From assembly GCA_001799365.1 (NCBI GenBank), contig MGTI01000079.1, positions 1 through 34,819 on the forward strand: a stretch of DNA of 34,819 bases. The letters run 5' to 3'. The position numbers and the translations under genes were made by a program. Numbering within the stretch: position 1 is the first letter of the stretch; every line of letters starts with the position of its first letter. A model generated the notes under the pieces. The model was not told the origin of the DNA. It did no database searches and saw nothing but the letters and a program-made list of their open reading frames with translations. The DNA comes from Desulfobacterales bacterium GWB2_56_26. Lineage in GTDB: Bacteria; Desulfobacterota; Desulfobulbia; Desulfobulbales; Desulfocapsaceae. This document shows, one piece after another, positions 1 through 8,933 of this stretch.

Positions 1-1381
1 CAAGATAATGGGCAATGGAAGTGGCAATGATGAAATAGCCGTCGGCCAACCCCTGCATGAGGGCGCTGGCGCCCAGCCGATTCGCGCCATGGTCGGAGAA
101 ATTGCATTCGCCGATGGCGAAAAGACCGGGGATGGTGGTCATCAGGTCGTAATCGACCCACAGCCCGCCCATGGTATAGTGCACGGCAGGGTAGATCATC
201 ATCGGTTCGACCATCGGATTGCTGTCGGTGATCTTTTCGTACATCAGGAAAAGATTGCCGTATTTCCTGAAGATCGTGTCCTTGCCGTCGCGTTTTATAG
301 CATCGGCGAAATCGAGATACACCGCGAGTCCGGTGCTGCCGACGCCTTTGCCGAGATCACATTGCTCTTTGGCGTTGCGCGAGGCGACATCCCGCGGCAC
401 CAGATTGCCGAAGCTCGGATACTTGTTTTCGAGGTAGTAATCGCGCTCTTCTTCCGGAATGTCGGCTGGTTTTCTGGTGTCGCCCTTCTTCTTCGGCACC
501 CAGACCCGGCCGTCGTTCCGCAGGCTCTCGCTCATCAAGGTGAGTTTAGATTGATAGTCGCCATGGACAGGGATGCACGTGGGGTGAATCTGAACAAACG
601 AAGGATTGGCAAACCCCGCCCCCTTTTTATGGGCACGCCAGGAGGCAGTCACGTTGGAGGCCATGGCGTTGGTCGACAGAAAATAGACGTTGCCGTATCC
701 GCCCGTAGCCAGGATAACCACATCGGCGGCATGGCTCTCGATTTCACCGGTTATGATATTTCTGGTGGTGATCCCTCTGGCCCGGCCGTCAACCAGGACG
801 ACATCCATCATCTCCCTGCGGTGAAACATTTTTACCCGGCCGGCGCGAATCTGGCGGCTGAGCGCACCGTAGGCCCCCAACAGGAGCTGCTGTCCGGTCT
901 GGCCGCGGGCATAAAAGGTTCGAGATACCTGAGCCCCGCCAAACGATCGGTTGGCGAGCGTCCCGCCGTATTCTCTGGCAAAGGGGACGCCCTGGGCAAC
1001 GCACTGATCGATAATCTGATTGCTCACCTCGGCCAGGCGATAGACGTTCGCCTCCCTTGCGCGAAAGTCGCCACCCTTTATAGTATCGTAAAACAAGCGA
1101 TACACAGAATCGCCATCGTTCTGGTAATTCTTGGCGGCATTGATGCCACCCTGGGCCGCGATGGAGTGGGCTCTTCTGGGGCTGTCCTGAATGCAGAAGG
1201 TCTTCACCTGGTATCCCTGCTCCGCCAGGGTAGCGGAAGCCGATGCCCCGGCGAGTCCGGTACCGACCACTATGGCGCTGTATTTTCTTCTGTTGGCGGG
1301 ATTAACAAGTTTATTGGAAAATTGATGGTTGTTCCATTTTTTATCGAGTGGGCCGGACGGTACACGAGAATTGAGTTCCAT
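1..1381 (-). CDS. sdhA: Succinate dehydrogenase/fumarate reductase flavoprotein subunit, 3' part missing (window edge)
   Basis: This is the FAD-carrying subunit that interconverts succinate and fumarate on the cytoplasmic face of the membrane. I translated the minus strand by hand: 460 codons are open and no stop occurs before the window edge. The N-terminus carries a Rossmann motif (VVGTGLAG, about residues 38-45). It is followed by the covalent-FAD region [13 protein letters not shown], with the likely flavin-linked His near residue 72. Further on come [22 protein letters not shown] and the [16 protein letters not shown] motif. The ATG at 1381 has AAGG about 8 nt upstream. The sequence is of the Bacillus/Bacteroidetes-like type B class, matching the single dihaem anchor sdhC 76 nt upstream. 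The iron-sulfur subunit sdhB is expected beyond the left edge. The direction of reaction (Sdh or Frd) cannot be told from sequence. Confidence 0.95.
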   Translation of the reverse strand, partial: MELNSRVPSGPLDKKWNNHQFSNKLVNPANRRKYSAIVVGTGLAGASASATLAEQGYQVKTFCIQDSPRRAHSIAAQGGINAAKNYQNDGDSVYRLFYDTIKGGDFRAREANVYRLAEVSNQIIDQCVAQGVPFAREYGGTLANRSFGGAQVSRTFYARGQTGQQLLLGAYGALSRQIRAGRVKMFHRREMMDVVLVDGRARGITTRNIITGEIESHAADVVILATGGYGNVYFLSTNAMASNVTASWRAHKKGAGFANPSFVQIHPTCIPVHGDYQSKLTLMSESLRNDGRVWVPKKKGDTRKPADIPEEERDYYLENKYPSFGNLVPRDVASRNAKEQCDLGKGVGSTGLAVYLDFADAIKRDGKDTIFRKYGNLFLMYEKITDSNPMVEPMMIYPAVHYTMGGLWVDYDLMTTIPGLFAIGECNFSDHGANRLGASALMQGLADGYFIIATSIAHYL

Positions 1382-1457
1382 TTTCAAGACCTTTTAATTT
1401 CTTTTGGTTGATAGTCCTGTGAATCGGTTAGGATAGCGGCATTTGGTTTGCAGTGCA

Positions 1458-2105
1458 TCAGTACGATGCGCCGAGGCCGGTCATGAAATAAAAAGCTATC
1501 CCCCCAAATATCAAAAGAAAAAACAGTGGGAAGGCAATGGTGAGTCTGGCAATCAACGTATTGTATCTGGGGTGATTGAGGCCGAAAGTCTGCAGCATGC
1601 TCCAGAAGCCATGACTCAGGTGGATCGCCAGGATAATAAAGGAAACGATATAGAAGAGGGCGTAGAAGAAATCGCTCAACCGGTCCCTGACGGTAACCGA
1701 GATAAGGATATCCTCGGGAGCGAAGGTGAAGCTGGTGATATGAACAAGAAGAAATATGAGAATTAACGCGCCGGTATACGGCATGGTCTGCGAGGCGAAG
1801 GAATTCTTGACAACGCGGTCGTAAACGGCGTATCTGGAGTGGCTCTCTTCTCTGTTCTGATAAAAGAGATAGAGACCGACAACGATATGGGCAAGAAAAA
1901 TCAGCAGAAGGATCGCACTGACGACGAGAACTATCAGGGGGTGACTGTGCAGTTCATCGGCATAGCCCTGGAAAACATCACTGCCCATAAAGATGGTAGC
2001 GTTGCCGGCTAAATGAGTACATAAAAACAGGAACAGCAGCAACCCCGTGGTTGCCATGATAAGTTTCTTGCCGATCGATGAGGTTAAAAACCTGACGAAC
2101 CACAT
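1458..2105 (-). CDS. sdhC: Succinate dehydrogenase cytochrome b558 subunit (type B membrane anchor)
   Basis: This 215-residue protein is the membrane anchor that carries haem b and passes electrons between the flavoprotein/iron-sulfur subunits and the quinone. Five hydrophobic helices are visible, at about 15-35, 57-80, 108-127, 148-170 and 185-208. Candidate haem-ligand histidines H31, H73, H122 and H162 sit one per helix. Their spacing is close to that of the four ligands of the dihaem Wolinella FrdC, so a two-haem type B enzyme is likely. It is the first gene of the minus-strand operon, followed by sdhA. The ATG at 2105 is preceded by GGGGTG at 6 nt. A single anchor subunit, rather than the sdhC/sdhD pair, fits the type B architecture. 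Confidence 0.92.
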   Translation of the reverse strand: MWFVRFLTSSIGKKLIMATTGLLLFLFLCTHLAGNATIFMGSDVFQGYADELHSHPLIVLVVSAILLLIFLAHIVVGLYLFYQNREESHSRYAVYDRVVKNSFASQTMPYTGALILIFLLVHITSFTFAPEDILISVTVRDRLSDFFYALFYIVSFIILAIHLSHGFWSMLQTFGLNHPRYNTLIARLTIAFPLFFLLIFGGIAFYFMTGLGASY

Positions 2106-2298
2106 AAGCGCACCCCGGGAAAAGAATTATGAGTTGGTGAAGCTGTTTTTATTGTGGTGATAATATAAAAAAATCTGAAAAAAGAAAGGGAAATATGGTT
2201 TTTTCCTGGCGCCGCTTATGAGAATTGTTTATCTATCACTCCATTTTATCTCGCGCACAGGACGTAACCTTCTCATTTTCCCCAGGGATATCTGAATA

Positions 2299-2958
2299 AT
2301 GAGGTATACATCAATAATATTTGATTTGGATGGTACTCTTCTTGATACTCTGGCAGGGCTTGTTACCACGTGCAATGCAGTGCTTGCCAGACACGGTTTT
2401 CCTCCGCACGAGAGCGAAAAATATCGGTATTTCGTCGGTGACGGATTGACGACTCTGATGGAGAGAATAGCGCCTGCAGGGACAGGCAAATCTCTCCTTG
2501 ACGAGTGTTGCGGACTTTTCTCCGAGTTGTATGAAAAAAACTGGAAGTATTCCTGCTTGCCATACGCCGGTGTTCCCGAGATGTTGGCAGCATTGCGGGA
2601 AAATTCATTTCATCTCGCCGTATTATCGAATAAACCGCATGCATTCACGTCCCTGATCGTTGAGGATTTTTTCCCGGGAGAGGTATTTTCGCAGGTATAC
2701 GGCCAAAGGGATGGGTTTGCCAAAAAACCGGATCCTGAAGTCGCCTTGGAAATTGCCGCAAGATTCGGTTCGAAACCTTCGGAAACCATTTTTGTCGGAG
2801 ATTCGGGTGTGGATATCCGAACCGGCAAGTCAGCCGGTATGATGACGGTCGGAGTTGCCTGGGGTTTTCGAAAAAGAGAAGAGTTGATGGAAAATAAAGC
2901 AGATATAATCATTAATAGTCCTATGGAGCTGTTGCATCATGTTGCCCCTCTCACCTGA
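2299..2958 (+). CDS. gph: HAD-family phosphatase, probable phosphoglycolate phosphatase
   Basis: This 219-residue haloacid dehalogenase hydrolase shows the four HAD motifs. Motif I is FDLDGTLLDT with nucleophile D9 and acid/base D11. Motif II is LSNKPH. The lysine of motif III lies in KKPDPE, and motif IV is VGDSGVDI. A helical cap follows motif I. The length and motif spacing match phosphoglycolate phosphatase, which clears 2-phosphoglycolate formed during DNA repair. Related HAD enzymes such as pyrophosphatase PpaX look similar, so the substrate is inferred. The ATG at 2299 has only a weak ribosome-binding site (AGGG about 12 nt upstream). The last 20 nt overlap the start of the DUF445 gene, so the two are probably co-translated. 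Confidence 0.85.
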   Translation: MRYTSIIFDLDGTLLDTLAGLVTTCNAVLARHGFPPHESEKYRYFVGDGLTTLMERIAPAGTGKSLLDECCGLFSELYEKNWKYSCLPYAGVPEMLAALRENSFHLAVLSNKPHAFTSLIVEDFFPGEVFSQVYGQRDGFAKKPDPEVALEIAARFGSKPSETIFVGDSGVDIRTGKSAGMMTVGVAWGFRKREELMENKADIIINSPMELLHHVAPLT

Positions 2959-4543
2959 GTTGCTTGTCTATGCCAAATATATTACTCCGCCGCTGGTCGG
3001 CGCATTCATCGGCTATCTGACCAATAAAGTTGCTATTCGCATGCTGTTTCGGCCACTCGCCGCCTGGAGAATCATGGGGATGCGGGTGCCGATGACACCC
3101 GGTGTTATCCCTGCCAAGAGAGAGGAGTTGGCCAGGAATTTGGGTGATGTTGTCGGCGATCATCTGCTTACCGGCAAAGATATCGCCAAAGGGTTGCAGC
3201 ATGAGGTGTTTCAGCGCCATCTCTATAACCTCATCCATGAGCGGATGGAGGGAATATTGCAAAAGGACCTGGGCACGCTCTCTTCGGTCATACCGGATAA
3301 GTTTCAGGTGTATTTCGAGGTCGGCAAAAAGACCTTGAACTATCAGATTAAGGAACAGATCCACAACTTCATTGCATCGTCCCAATTTCAGTCCATAGTC
3401 GAACAGGTTATCGGCGATAAACTCGATCACTTTCTAGAAAATGATGCGGATTTGGTTTTTTCCTCGGAACGAAGGGAAGCGGCATATTCGTTTGTAGAAC
3501 AGAATATTGCCAGAATGATTGCCGACCAAACCATGGAACAGTGGGTGGGGGATACCATTAGCCGGAAGGTTGCGGATATTCTACAAAGGGAGAAATCATT
3601 AACCGACATTCTTCCCGTTTCACTCACCGAACTGCTGACTACAACCATCGTCAATCAGACGCCGTCGCTGCTCAACAAGCTGGCGACGCTGATCGGCGAA
3701 CCGGAGGTGAGGGATAAGATCGTCAAAGGGGCCTGTGCGGGTATCGATAACTTCATCGGCACCCTTGGCGGCATGGCCGAAATGGTTCGGGGTTTTTTGC
3801 GGATGGATACCGTGGAGGGAAAGATCCGCACCTATCTCATCGACAAAGAAGACGATATTACCGCCTGGCTGCAGTCGGAGGAAGTTCAGGCCAGGTTGGT
3901 TGCCATCCTCAGTGAGCGCAGTCAGGATTTTCTCCGGAAACCCATAGCAGAATGGGTGAAGACGGAAGAAGATTTTGTGGCGGCTTTTTGCAGCCAGTGC
4001 ACCGGACAGGTGTTGGCGGTGCTGAAAAGTGAAGAAGTGCCGGTCATGCTGACGGCAATGATACGAAATAATATCGAAGATTATTTCCAGACTGGTGGCA
4101 TGAGCCTGCAACAACTCGGCTCTGTCTTCATCGGCGACCGGGCAATGGCATCGGCCAGGAACTGGCTCACCAGCGAAATAAGCGAGATTCTTCAGTCACC
4201 GGCCACCATGGAGACTGTCGATTCTGTGGTGGATCTGTTGCTCTCTTCGCTGCTGCAGAAACGGCTGGGAAAACTCGCGAACATCATTCCTGCCGGAGTG
4301 CGGCAGGGAATGGCGCAATCCCTGCAAAAGATGGCGGCAGACATGCTGGAGATAGAGGTGCCGGGTCTGGTTCAGTCGCTCAATATCAAAAAAATCGTCA
4401 CCGATAAGGTCAATTCTCTGGATATCCTGAAGCTGGAAGGCTTGCTGTTGTCCATCATGGAGGAGCAATTCAAATATATCAACCTGTTCGGGGCGCTGCT
4501 CGGTTTTCTGATTGGTTGCGGCAATCTCCTGCTTCTTCTCTAG
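2939..4543 (+). CDS. DUF445 family membrane protein
   Basis: This 534-residue protein is of unknown function. A hydrophobic N-terminal segment (about residues 13-32) contains GAFIGYLTNKVAIRMLFRP, characteristic of DUF445 proteins such as Bacillus YheB. It is followed by VPMTPGVIPAKREELA. A long, mostly helical middle region (about 60-505) follows, then a C-terminal membrane helix ending in a run of leucines (about 510-533). Both ends therefore appear to be in the membrane. The gene overlaps gph by 20 nt. Its TAG stop codon lies inside the CTAG that bounds the inverted-repeat element at 4540-4687, so the original C-terminus may have been set or altered by that insertion. The biological role is not known. 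Confidence 0.88.
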   Translation: MLPLSPELLVYAKYITPPLVGAFIGYLTNKVAIRMLFRPLAAWRIMGMRVPMTPGVIPAKREELARNLGDVVGDHLLTGKDIAKGLQHEVFQRHLYNLIHERMEGILQKDLGTLSSVIPDKFQVYFEVGKKTLNYQIKEQIHNFIASSQFQSIVEQVIGDKLDHFLENDADLVFSSERREAAYSFVEQNIARMIADQTMEQWVGDTISRKVADILQREKSLTDILPVSLTELLTTTIVNQTPSLLNKLATLIGEPEVRDKIVKGACAGIDNFIGTLGGMAEMVRGFLRMDTVEGKIRTYLIDKEDDITAWLQSEEVQARLVAILSERSQDFLRKPIAEWVKTEEDFVAAFCSQCTGQVLAVLKSEEVPVMLTAMIRNNIEDYFQTGGMSLQQLGSVFIGDRAMASARNWLTSEISEILQSPATMETVDSVVDLLLSSLLQKRLGKLANIIPAGVRQGMAQSLQKMAADMLEIEVPGLVQSLNIKKIVTDKVNSLDILKLEGLLLSIMEEQFKYINLFGALLGFLIGCGNLLLLL

Positions 4544-4687
4544 GAGGCTGTCCGAGAATGCCCTTTTCACCATATCTTCATTAAACTCGAAAAAATTATC
4601 CTCGGAATATTAAATATATGCCTCCGGTAATTTTTTCAAGTTTGCCTCGATCTGAGAAAAAATTGCTATTCTCGGACAACCTCCTAG
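4540..4687. repeat. MITE-like inverted-repeat element between convergent genes
   Basis: The arms are 4540-4559 (starts CTAGGAGGCTGTCC) and 4668-4687 (the reverse complement, starting CTAGGAGGTTGTCC). They match at 19 of 20 positions. A second, nested inverted repeat lies at 4583-4598 and 4628-4643, with 15 of 16 matches. There is no coding capacity. CTAG at both outer edges looks like a 4-bp target duplication, leaving a 140-bp element with 16-bp terminal repeats. The GGCTGTCC-type ends resemble insertion-sequence termini, so a non-autonomous element moved by a transposase elsewhere is likely. It sits exactly between the DUF445 and rlmN stop codons. Its RNA would fold into a long hairpin on either strand, so it may also act as a bidirectional terminator. 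Confidence 0.75.
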
Positions 4688-4693
4688 CGTCAG

Positions 4694-5782
4694 TCACTCG
4701 CTATCAGAATCCTGAGGAACTGATTTTTCAGTGGCAAGCTGACCGCAGGCGGCGGAGATATCGGCGCCGCGGCTGTTTCTGATAAATACCGTGTAATGCG
4801 CCTCCAGCAGAATTTGCTGGAAGGCCAGAAGCCGGTCCATTCCGGGGCTTTGGTAGGGCAGGCCCGCGGACTCATTATAGGGCAGAAGATTGATCTTACA
4901 GGGAATCCCCGAGAGTTTTCGGGCCAGTTCCCTGGCATCCCGGTCGGAATCGTTAATGCCTTTCAACAGGATGTACTCGAACATAATCCTTTTTCTTTTC
5001 GGCATGGGAAAATCCCGGCAGGCATCCAACAACTCGTCGATGGAATAGCGATCGTTGATGGGCATCAGCCTGCGCCGCGTTTCATCGTCTACGGCATGCA
5101 GGGAAATGGCCAGATTCACCGGCGATTTCTCCCCCAGTTCGCGCATTTTCGGTACTATCCCGCAGGTCGAGACGGTAATTCGCCGGGGGGTGAGGTCGAG
5201 GCCTTTCTGTTCGGTTACGATCGACAGCGAGTCGAGGACATTCTCAAGATTGTTGAGAGGTTCGCCCATCCCCATAAAGACCACATTGGTTACCCGATCC
5301 GGCCCGATAAGCTGCTCGCGGGGCTGAGCGAGGAGGTAGTCTCTTACGCCGCAGATCTGGTTGACGATCTCCGCAGGGGTGAGATTTCTCTTGAAGCCCA
5401 TGGTTCCGGTAAGGCAGAAGGCACATCCCATGGCGCAGCCCACCTGCGAAGAGATGCACAGGGTGTTTCGGTCCGGTTCCGGAATGAGGACCGATTCGAT
5501 AATGTTGCCGTCACCGAGCCGGAAGCCGAACTTGACGCAGCCGTCTGCCGATTTCTCGATAAGCGGATCGGTGAAACGGGAAATAAAGGCATGCTCCGCC
5601 AGGATACTCCTGAATTCCTTTGCCAGATCGGTCATCTGGGCAAAATCCGTAACCCCCGGGCGATAGAGCCAACCCATTATCTGTTTGCCGCGAAAGGCCG
5701 GCTGGCCGAGGCTTTCGACGTAGGCAACGAGTCCCGCCTGGGTGAGATTCTTCAAATCGACTTTATTTACGGTACTGCTCAC
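4694..5782 (-). CDS. rlmN: Dual-specificity 23S rRNA/tRNA adenine C2-methyltransferase RlmN
   Basis: This radical SAM enzyme makes 2-methyladenosine at 23S rRNA A2503 and, in many bacteria, at tRNA A37. It has 362 residues, normal for the family. The 4Fe-4S site is C116-X3-C120-X2-C123 within SSQVGCAMGCAFC, followed by GMGEP at 171-175. The two catalytic cysteines of the family correspond to C109 and C346 (GADISAACGQ). The start is GTG at 5782, with AGGAG 6 nt upstream. It overlaps the preceding radical SAM gene as GTGA, a coupled arrangement. It is the last gene of the trmL-serC-radical SAM-rlmN run. The stop codon lies 7 nt from the inverted repeat at 4540-4687. Confidence 0.96.
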   Translation of the reverse strand: MSSTVNKVDLKNLTQAGLVAYVESLGQPAFRGKQIMGWLYRPGVTDFAQMTDLAKEFRSILAEHAFISRFTDPLIEKSADGCVKFGFRLGDGNIIESVLIPEPDRNTLCISSQVGCAMGCAFCLTGTMGFKRNLTPAEIVNQICGVRDYLLAQPREQLIGPDRVTNVVFMGMGEPLNNLENVLDSLSIVTEQKGLDLTPRRITVSTCGIVPKMRELGEKSPVNLAISLHAVDDETRRRLMPINDRYSIDELLDACRDFPMPKRKRIMFEYILLKGINDSDRDARELARKLSGIPCKINLLPYNESAGLPYQSPGMDRLLAFQQILLEAHYTVFIRNSRGADISAACGQLATEKSVPQDSDSE

Positions 5783-6648
5783 AAGGCTCTCCTGAATTCA
5801 GGCACAAGGGGAACGGCTCCGGCCATGGCATGTTCTATTGTTCGCAAAAGATAATCACGGTCTTTCGGCAATCTGCCGGCAAGGGGCAGATAGGTCGAGG
5901 CATGATTGGCGTGAAATTGACATCTGGTTTCGGTAAGTTGAAAGAGAACTTCATAAAGTTCTTTAAGTATTGTCTGCGGCCCCGGCAGATGAAACCTGCC
6001 GGCCAGCACATCCTGTCCCAAGGCGGTGTTTTCGAGAGGGATGAGCGTGAGCAGGGCGATCTGCCGTGGCGCCATGGCAGCCAGGACCTTGCCCGTCTCG
6101 TGGGCATGTCGCTCGGAGAGGGTAACTCCGCTCAGACCGAGCAGAGCGGTGACGGAGAGAAAAATCCCGGCCTCATTCACTGAGGCCGCAGCAGCACGGA
6201 GAGTCTCTGGCGTTTCACCCTTTTTCACGGCCTGCAGGACTTCGGCGCAGCCGCTTTCCAGGCCCATGTATATTCGACTGAGGCCGTGGGCCTTTAATTC
6301 CAGGAGTTGATCGACACTCTTGCTCCGTATCGCCCGGGCATTCCCGTACAAGGATATTCGATTGATCCATGGCAGGTACTCACGGATCATGCGGAAAAGT
6401 TTCAACAATCTTTTCTGGGAGAGAATAAGCACATCTCCGTCGGCAAGAAAGAGGCGATTGGCGTTGCGGCAATACTTTTGGGCGAAGAGCAGATCCTCTT
6501 TTATCGCCTCATCGTCTTTGAGGGAGAATGGAACGTCTTTGTAGGCACCGCAGAAGGTGCATGCATTATAAGAACATCCGACCGCCACCTGGAGGATGAT
6601 GGAATCCGCCTCACTGGGCGGTCGGATGACATTGCCGACATACTGCAT
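5779..6648 (-). CDS. Radical SAM protein of unknown function
   Basis: This 289-residue protein has an N-terminal cysteine cluster C25-X4-C30-X2-C33 (GCSYNACTFC). The spacing is one residue longer than the usual CX3CX2C. Similar CX4CX2C clusters occur in a group of uncharacterised radical SAM proteins. The barrel continues through LADGDVL, ISLYGNAR and IYMGLESG (the GxExG-like SAM contact), then LLGLSG. There is no recognisable B12-binding or C-terminal accessory domain. It overlaps serC by one base (TGATG) and rlmN by four (GTGA), so the three are likely translated together. The cluster contains RNA-modifying enzymes, but nothing in this protein reveals its substrate. Confidence 0.85.
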   Translation of the reverse strand: MQYVGNVIRPPSEADSIILQVAVGCSYNACTFCGAYKDVPFSLKDDEAIKEDLLFAQKYCRNANRLFLADGDVLILSQKRLLKLFRMIREYLPWINRISLYGNARAIRSKSVDQLLELKAHGLSRIYMGLESGCAEVLQAVKKGETPETLRAAAASVNEAGIFLSVTALLGLSGVTLSERHAHETGKVLAAMAPRQIALLTLIPLENTALGQDVLAGRFHLPGPQTILKELYEVLFQLTETRCQFHANHASTYLPLAGRLPKDRDYLLRTIEHAMAGAVPLVPEFRRAL

Positions 6649-7733
6649 CAGGCCGGATTTTTCGCCTCGAATTCCTTCATGAATTGCACGAGCTTCTGCA
6701 CACCCTCCTTAGGGAAGGCATTATAGATGGAAGCGCGGCAGCCGCCCACCGAACGATGTCCTTTGAGACCGTTCAGGCCAATCGCCGTTGCCTCGGCGAT
6801 GAATTTCGCCTCAAGTTCCTTGGAGGGAAGGGTAAAGGGAACGTTCATCAACGAACGGGAATCCTTATCGGCATGCCCACGGTAATAGTCACTGCTGTCG
6901 ATGGCATTGTACAGCAGCCCTGCCTTTTCGATATTCATTTCCTCGATGGCCCTGACGCCGCCCAGCTGCTTCAGCCATTTCAAGACCTCGCCGACCACGT
7001 AGAGGGCAAAACAAGGCGGCGTATTGAACATGGAACCCTTGTCGGCATGGGTCTTGTAGGAGAGCATGGTCGGAGTCTTGGCGGGAGTCCTGGTCAGCAG
7101 GTCTTCCCGGATGATGACGATGGTCACCCCCGCCGGTCCCAGATTTTTTTGAGCGCCAGCAAAGATCAGGCCGTGCTTGGCGACATCCACCGGGCGGGAG
7201 AGGATGTCGGAGCTCATGTCGCTGATCAGCATCTTCTCGGACACCGGGATATGCGGGAATTGCGTGCCGTAGATGGTGTTGTTGGAGACGTAATATAAGT
7301 ATTCGGAATCGGCTGATACTTTGTATTCACCCGGTTTCGGTACCCGCTTAAAGCCGGTCTCTTCGCTTGAAAAGGGCACTTCGACTTCGCCAAAGAGCTG
7401 CGCTTCCTTGATCGCCTTTTTTGACCACGTCCCGGTATTGAGGTACGAACCTTTTTTGCCGGGTCCCAGCAGGTTCATGGGGATCATAAAAAATTGCGAT
7501 GAGGCGCCGCCCTGCAGAAACAAAACCTTATAGTTGTCGGGGATGCCCATCAGAGCCCGGAGATTGGCTTCAGTCTCATCGGTGATGGCAATAAATTCCT
7601 TGGAACGGTGGCTCATTTCAATGAGTCCTATTCCGGTTTCCTGATAATTGACAACATCTTTGCCTGCTTTCAGCAATACCTCGTAGGGGAGCATTGCCGG
7701 TCCGGGACTGAAATTGAATACGCGGTCAGCCAT
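6648..7733 (-). CDS. serC: Phosphoserine aminotransferase
   Basis: This PLP enzyme converts 3-phosphohydroxypyruvate and glutamate to phosphoserine and 2-oxoglutarate, the second step of serine synthesis. It has 361 residues, as in E. coli. The N-terminus NFSPGPAMLP is the family signature, with EMSHRSKEF at about 39-47, LQGGASSQF near 73-81 and the likely PLP lysine K196 in FAGAQKNLGPAG. The C-terminal GHRSVGGCRASIYNAF is also typical. The start at 7733 has AGGAG about 8 nt upstream. It lies 85 nt downstream of trmL and ends one base into the radical SAM gene. Confidence 0.97.
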   Translation of the reverse strand: MADRVFNFSPGPAMLPYEVLLKAGKDVVNYQETGIGLIEMSHRSKEFIAITDETEANLRALMGIPDNYKVLFLQGGASSQFFMIPMNLLGPGKKGSYLNTGTWSKKAIKEAQLFGEVEVPFSSEETGFKRVPKPGEYKVSADSEYLYYVSNNTIYGTQFPHIPVSEKMLISDMSSDILSRPVDVAKHGLIFAGAQKNLGPAGVTIVIIREDLLTRTPAKTPTMLSYKTHADKGSMFNTPPCFALYVVGEVLKWLKQLGGVRAIEEMNIEKAGLLYNAIDSSDYYRGHADKDSRSLMNVPFTLPSKELEAKFIAEATAIGLNGLKGHRSVGGCRASIYNAFPKEGVQKLVQFMKEFEAKNPA

Positions 7734-7818
7734 TGATTTCTTCTCCTGTGATGAATGGGGGTGAATGAAGCGTTGTTAAAGACGAAATATCAATTGCCTT
7801 TTCTTATCTGTTCAGAGA

Positions 7819-8289
7819 TTACTCTGATACACATTGCCGTAATGCCTCATATAAGACAATCCCCGCCGTCATGGCAAGATTCAAACTTCTGATATTCGAA
7901 TTCTCCATCGGCAGGGTATAGCACCTGTCATGATACAACTGCAGGATATCTTCAGGCAACCCTTTAGTTTCCTTGCCGAAAATAAGGAAGCATCCGGGTG
8001 TGAAGCGGGCCGAGGTATATCTTCTGTCAACCTTGGTGGTAAAGAAAAACAGCTGCAGTTCCTGTTGGGCCTGTAAAAATTCATCCAGGCTTGCCCAGTG
8101 ATGAATCTTGACAAATTGCCAATAATCCAGACCGGCGCGGATCAGGTGTTTGTCATCGGTGGAAAAACCAAGGGGATGGACAAGATGCAAAACCGTATTG
8201 GTCGCACCGCACAACCTGGCAATGGAACCGGTGTTGGGCGGGATCTCGGGCTCTACCAGTACAATGTTGAAAAAATGCGTATTATCCAT
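7819..8289 (-). CDS. trmL: tRNA (cytidine/uridine-34-2'-O)-methyltransferase TrmL
   Basis: This SPOUT-family methyltransferase modifies the 2'-hydroxyl of wobble base 34, in E. coli in the two tRNA-Leu species. It has 156 residues, the family's usual size. The three SPOUT motifs are clear: EPEIPPNTGSIARLC at 13-27, FGKETKGLP at 104-112, and the knot-forming SNIRSLNLAMTAGIVLYE at 131-148. A good sigma70-type promoter lies 43 nt upstream at 8332-8360 on the same strand. The gene heads the minus-strand run trmL-serC-radical SAM-rlmN. The Shine-Dalgarno sequence before the ATG is weak. Confidence 0.95.
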   Translation of the reverse strand: MDNTHFFNIVLVEPEIPPNTGSIARLCGATNTVLHLVHPLGFSTDDKHLIRAGLDYWQFVKIHHWASLDEFLQAQQELQLFFFTTKVDRRYTSARFTPGCFLIFGKETKGLPEDILQLYHDRCYTLPMENSNIRSLNLAMTAGIVLYEALRQCVSE

Positions 8290-8331
8290 GGGATGCTTTT
8301 GGTGTAAAGAGGAATAAATTCGAAAACAAGC

Positions 8332-8360
8332 TATATACCTCGTAAGCTAAGGCAAGACAA
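8332..8360 (-). promoter_or_regulatory. Probable sigma70 promoter of trmL
   Basis: Reading the minus strand, TTGTCT (8360-8355) and TATATA (8337-8332) are separated by exactly 17 nt. Transcription would start near 8325, giving a leader of about 36 nt before the trmL ATG. Confidence 0.55.
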
Positions 8361-8510
8361 CGAAATTCGCCGGATCACCGCAAGGCAGGCCAAATAACGT
8401 TGCATTTTTGCAATGAACGGATAGATTTCTGCCCAAATAATTATTGCTATGGCTTTCCTCTCGCAAGTTGCAATCATTCGTAATAAACATCTGTCTTGAA
8501 ACCGAAAATC

Positions 8511-8933
8511 ATGGGTGATGGGCGAGTACAACTCATTTTTGTAATTATATTTTTGTATTTTGCTCAGGAGATTTCGAGTAAATATTTTTTTCCGGATTTC
8601 GAGTCACCTGTAAAAACAGCGTATTTCAGGTCTGTTGCACCGACTCAGCTTGTTGTCGAAGCGGAGCCGGCGCATGATCGTGAGGGAAATGGACATACTC
8701 TTCCGGCAGTCCATGCACCATTTTTCTTCCAAGCCATCCCCCTAAACAGTGCCGATAAAGAGATGCTGATGACGGTAAAAGGCATCGGGCCTACCTTGGC
8801 CGAATCCATTATTACCTATCGCCAAAATTACGGTCCTTTAAAGAATATCGAAGATTTGACGAAAATTCCGGGCGTAGGAACAAAACGGGCAGCGTCCTTA
8901 GCCCCCTTTCTACTATTAGGTGAGGCGCCGTGA
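8511..8933 (+). CDS. ComEA-like helix-hairpin-helix protein
   Basis: This protein has about 140 residues from the ATG at 8511. A TTG five codons earlier is possible, and neither start has a strong ribosome-binding site. A membrane helix near the N-terminus (QLIFVIIFLYFAQ) is followed by a low-complexity linker. The C-terminal domain of about 60 residues has the paired helix-hairpin-helix motifs of ComEA: IPLNSADKEMLMTVKGIGPTLAESII, then LTKIPGVGTKRAASL. Such proteins bind double-stranded DNA at the outer face of the membrane and serve DNA uptake in competent bacteria. Many non-competent bacteria have similar proteins of unclear role. The stop codon overlaps the miaA start. A comM homologue lies elsewhere in the window (31940-33469). 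Confidence 0.82.
   Translation: MGDGRVQLIFVIIFLYFAQEISSKYFFPDFESPVKTAYFRSVAPTQLVVEAEPAHDREGNGHTLPAVHAPFFFQAIPLNSADKEMLMTVKGIGPTLAESIITYRQNYGPLKNIEDLTKIPGVGTKRAASLAPFLLLGEAP

Noticed and set aside
8-1411. 467-codon plus-strand open frame opposite sdhA
   Set aside because: It is the antisense shadow of sdhA; the minus strand translates to a complete flavoprotein motif set.
4796-5854. 352-codon plus-strand open frame opposite rlmN
   Set aside because: Antisense shadow; the rlmN strand has all radical SAM and catalytic cysteines.
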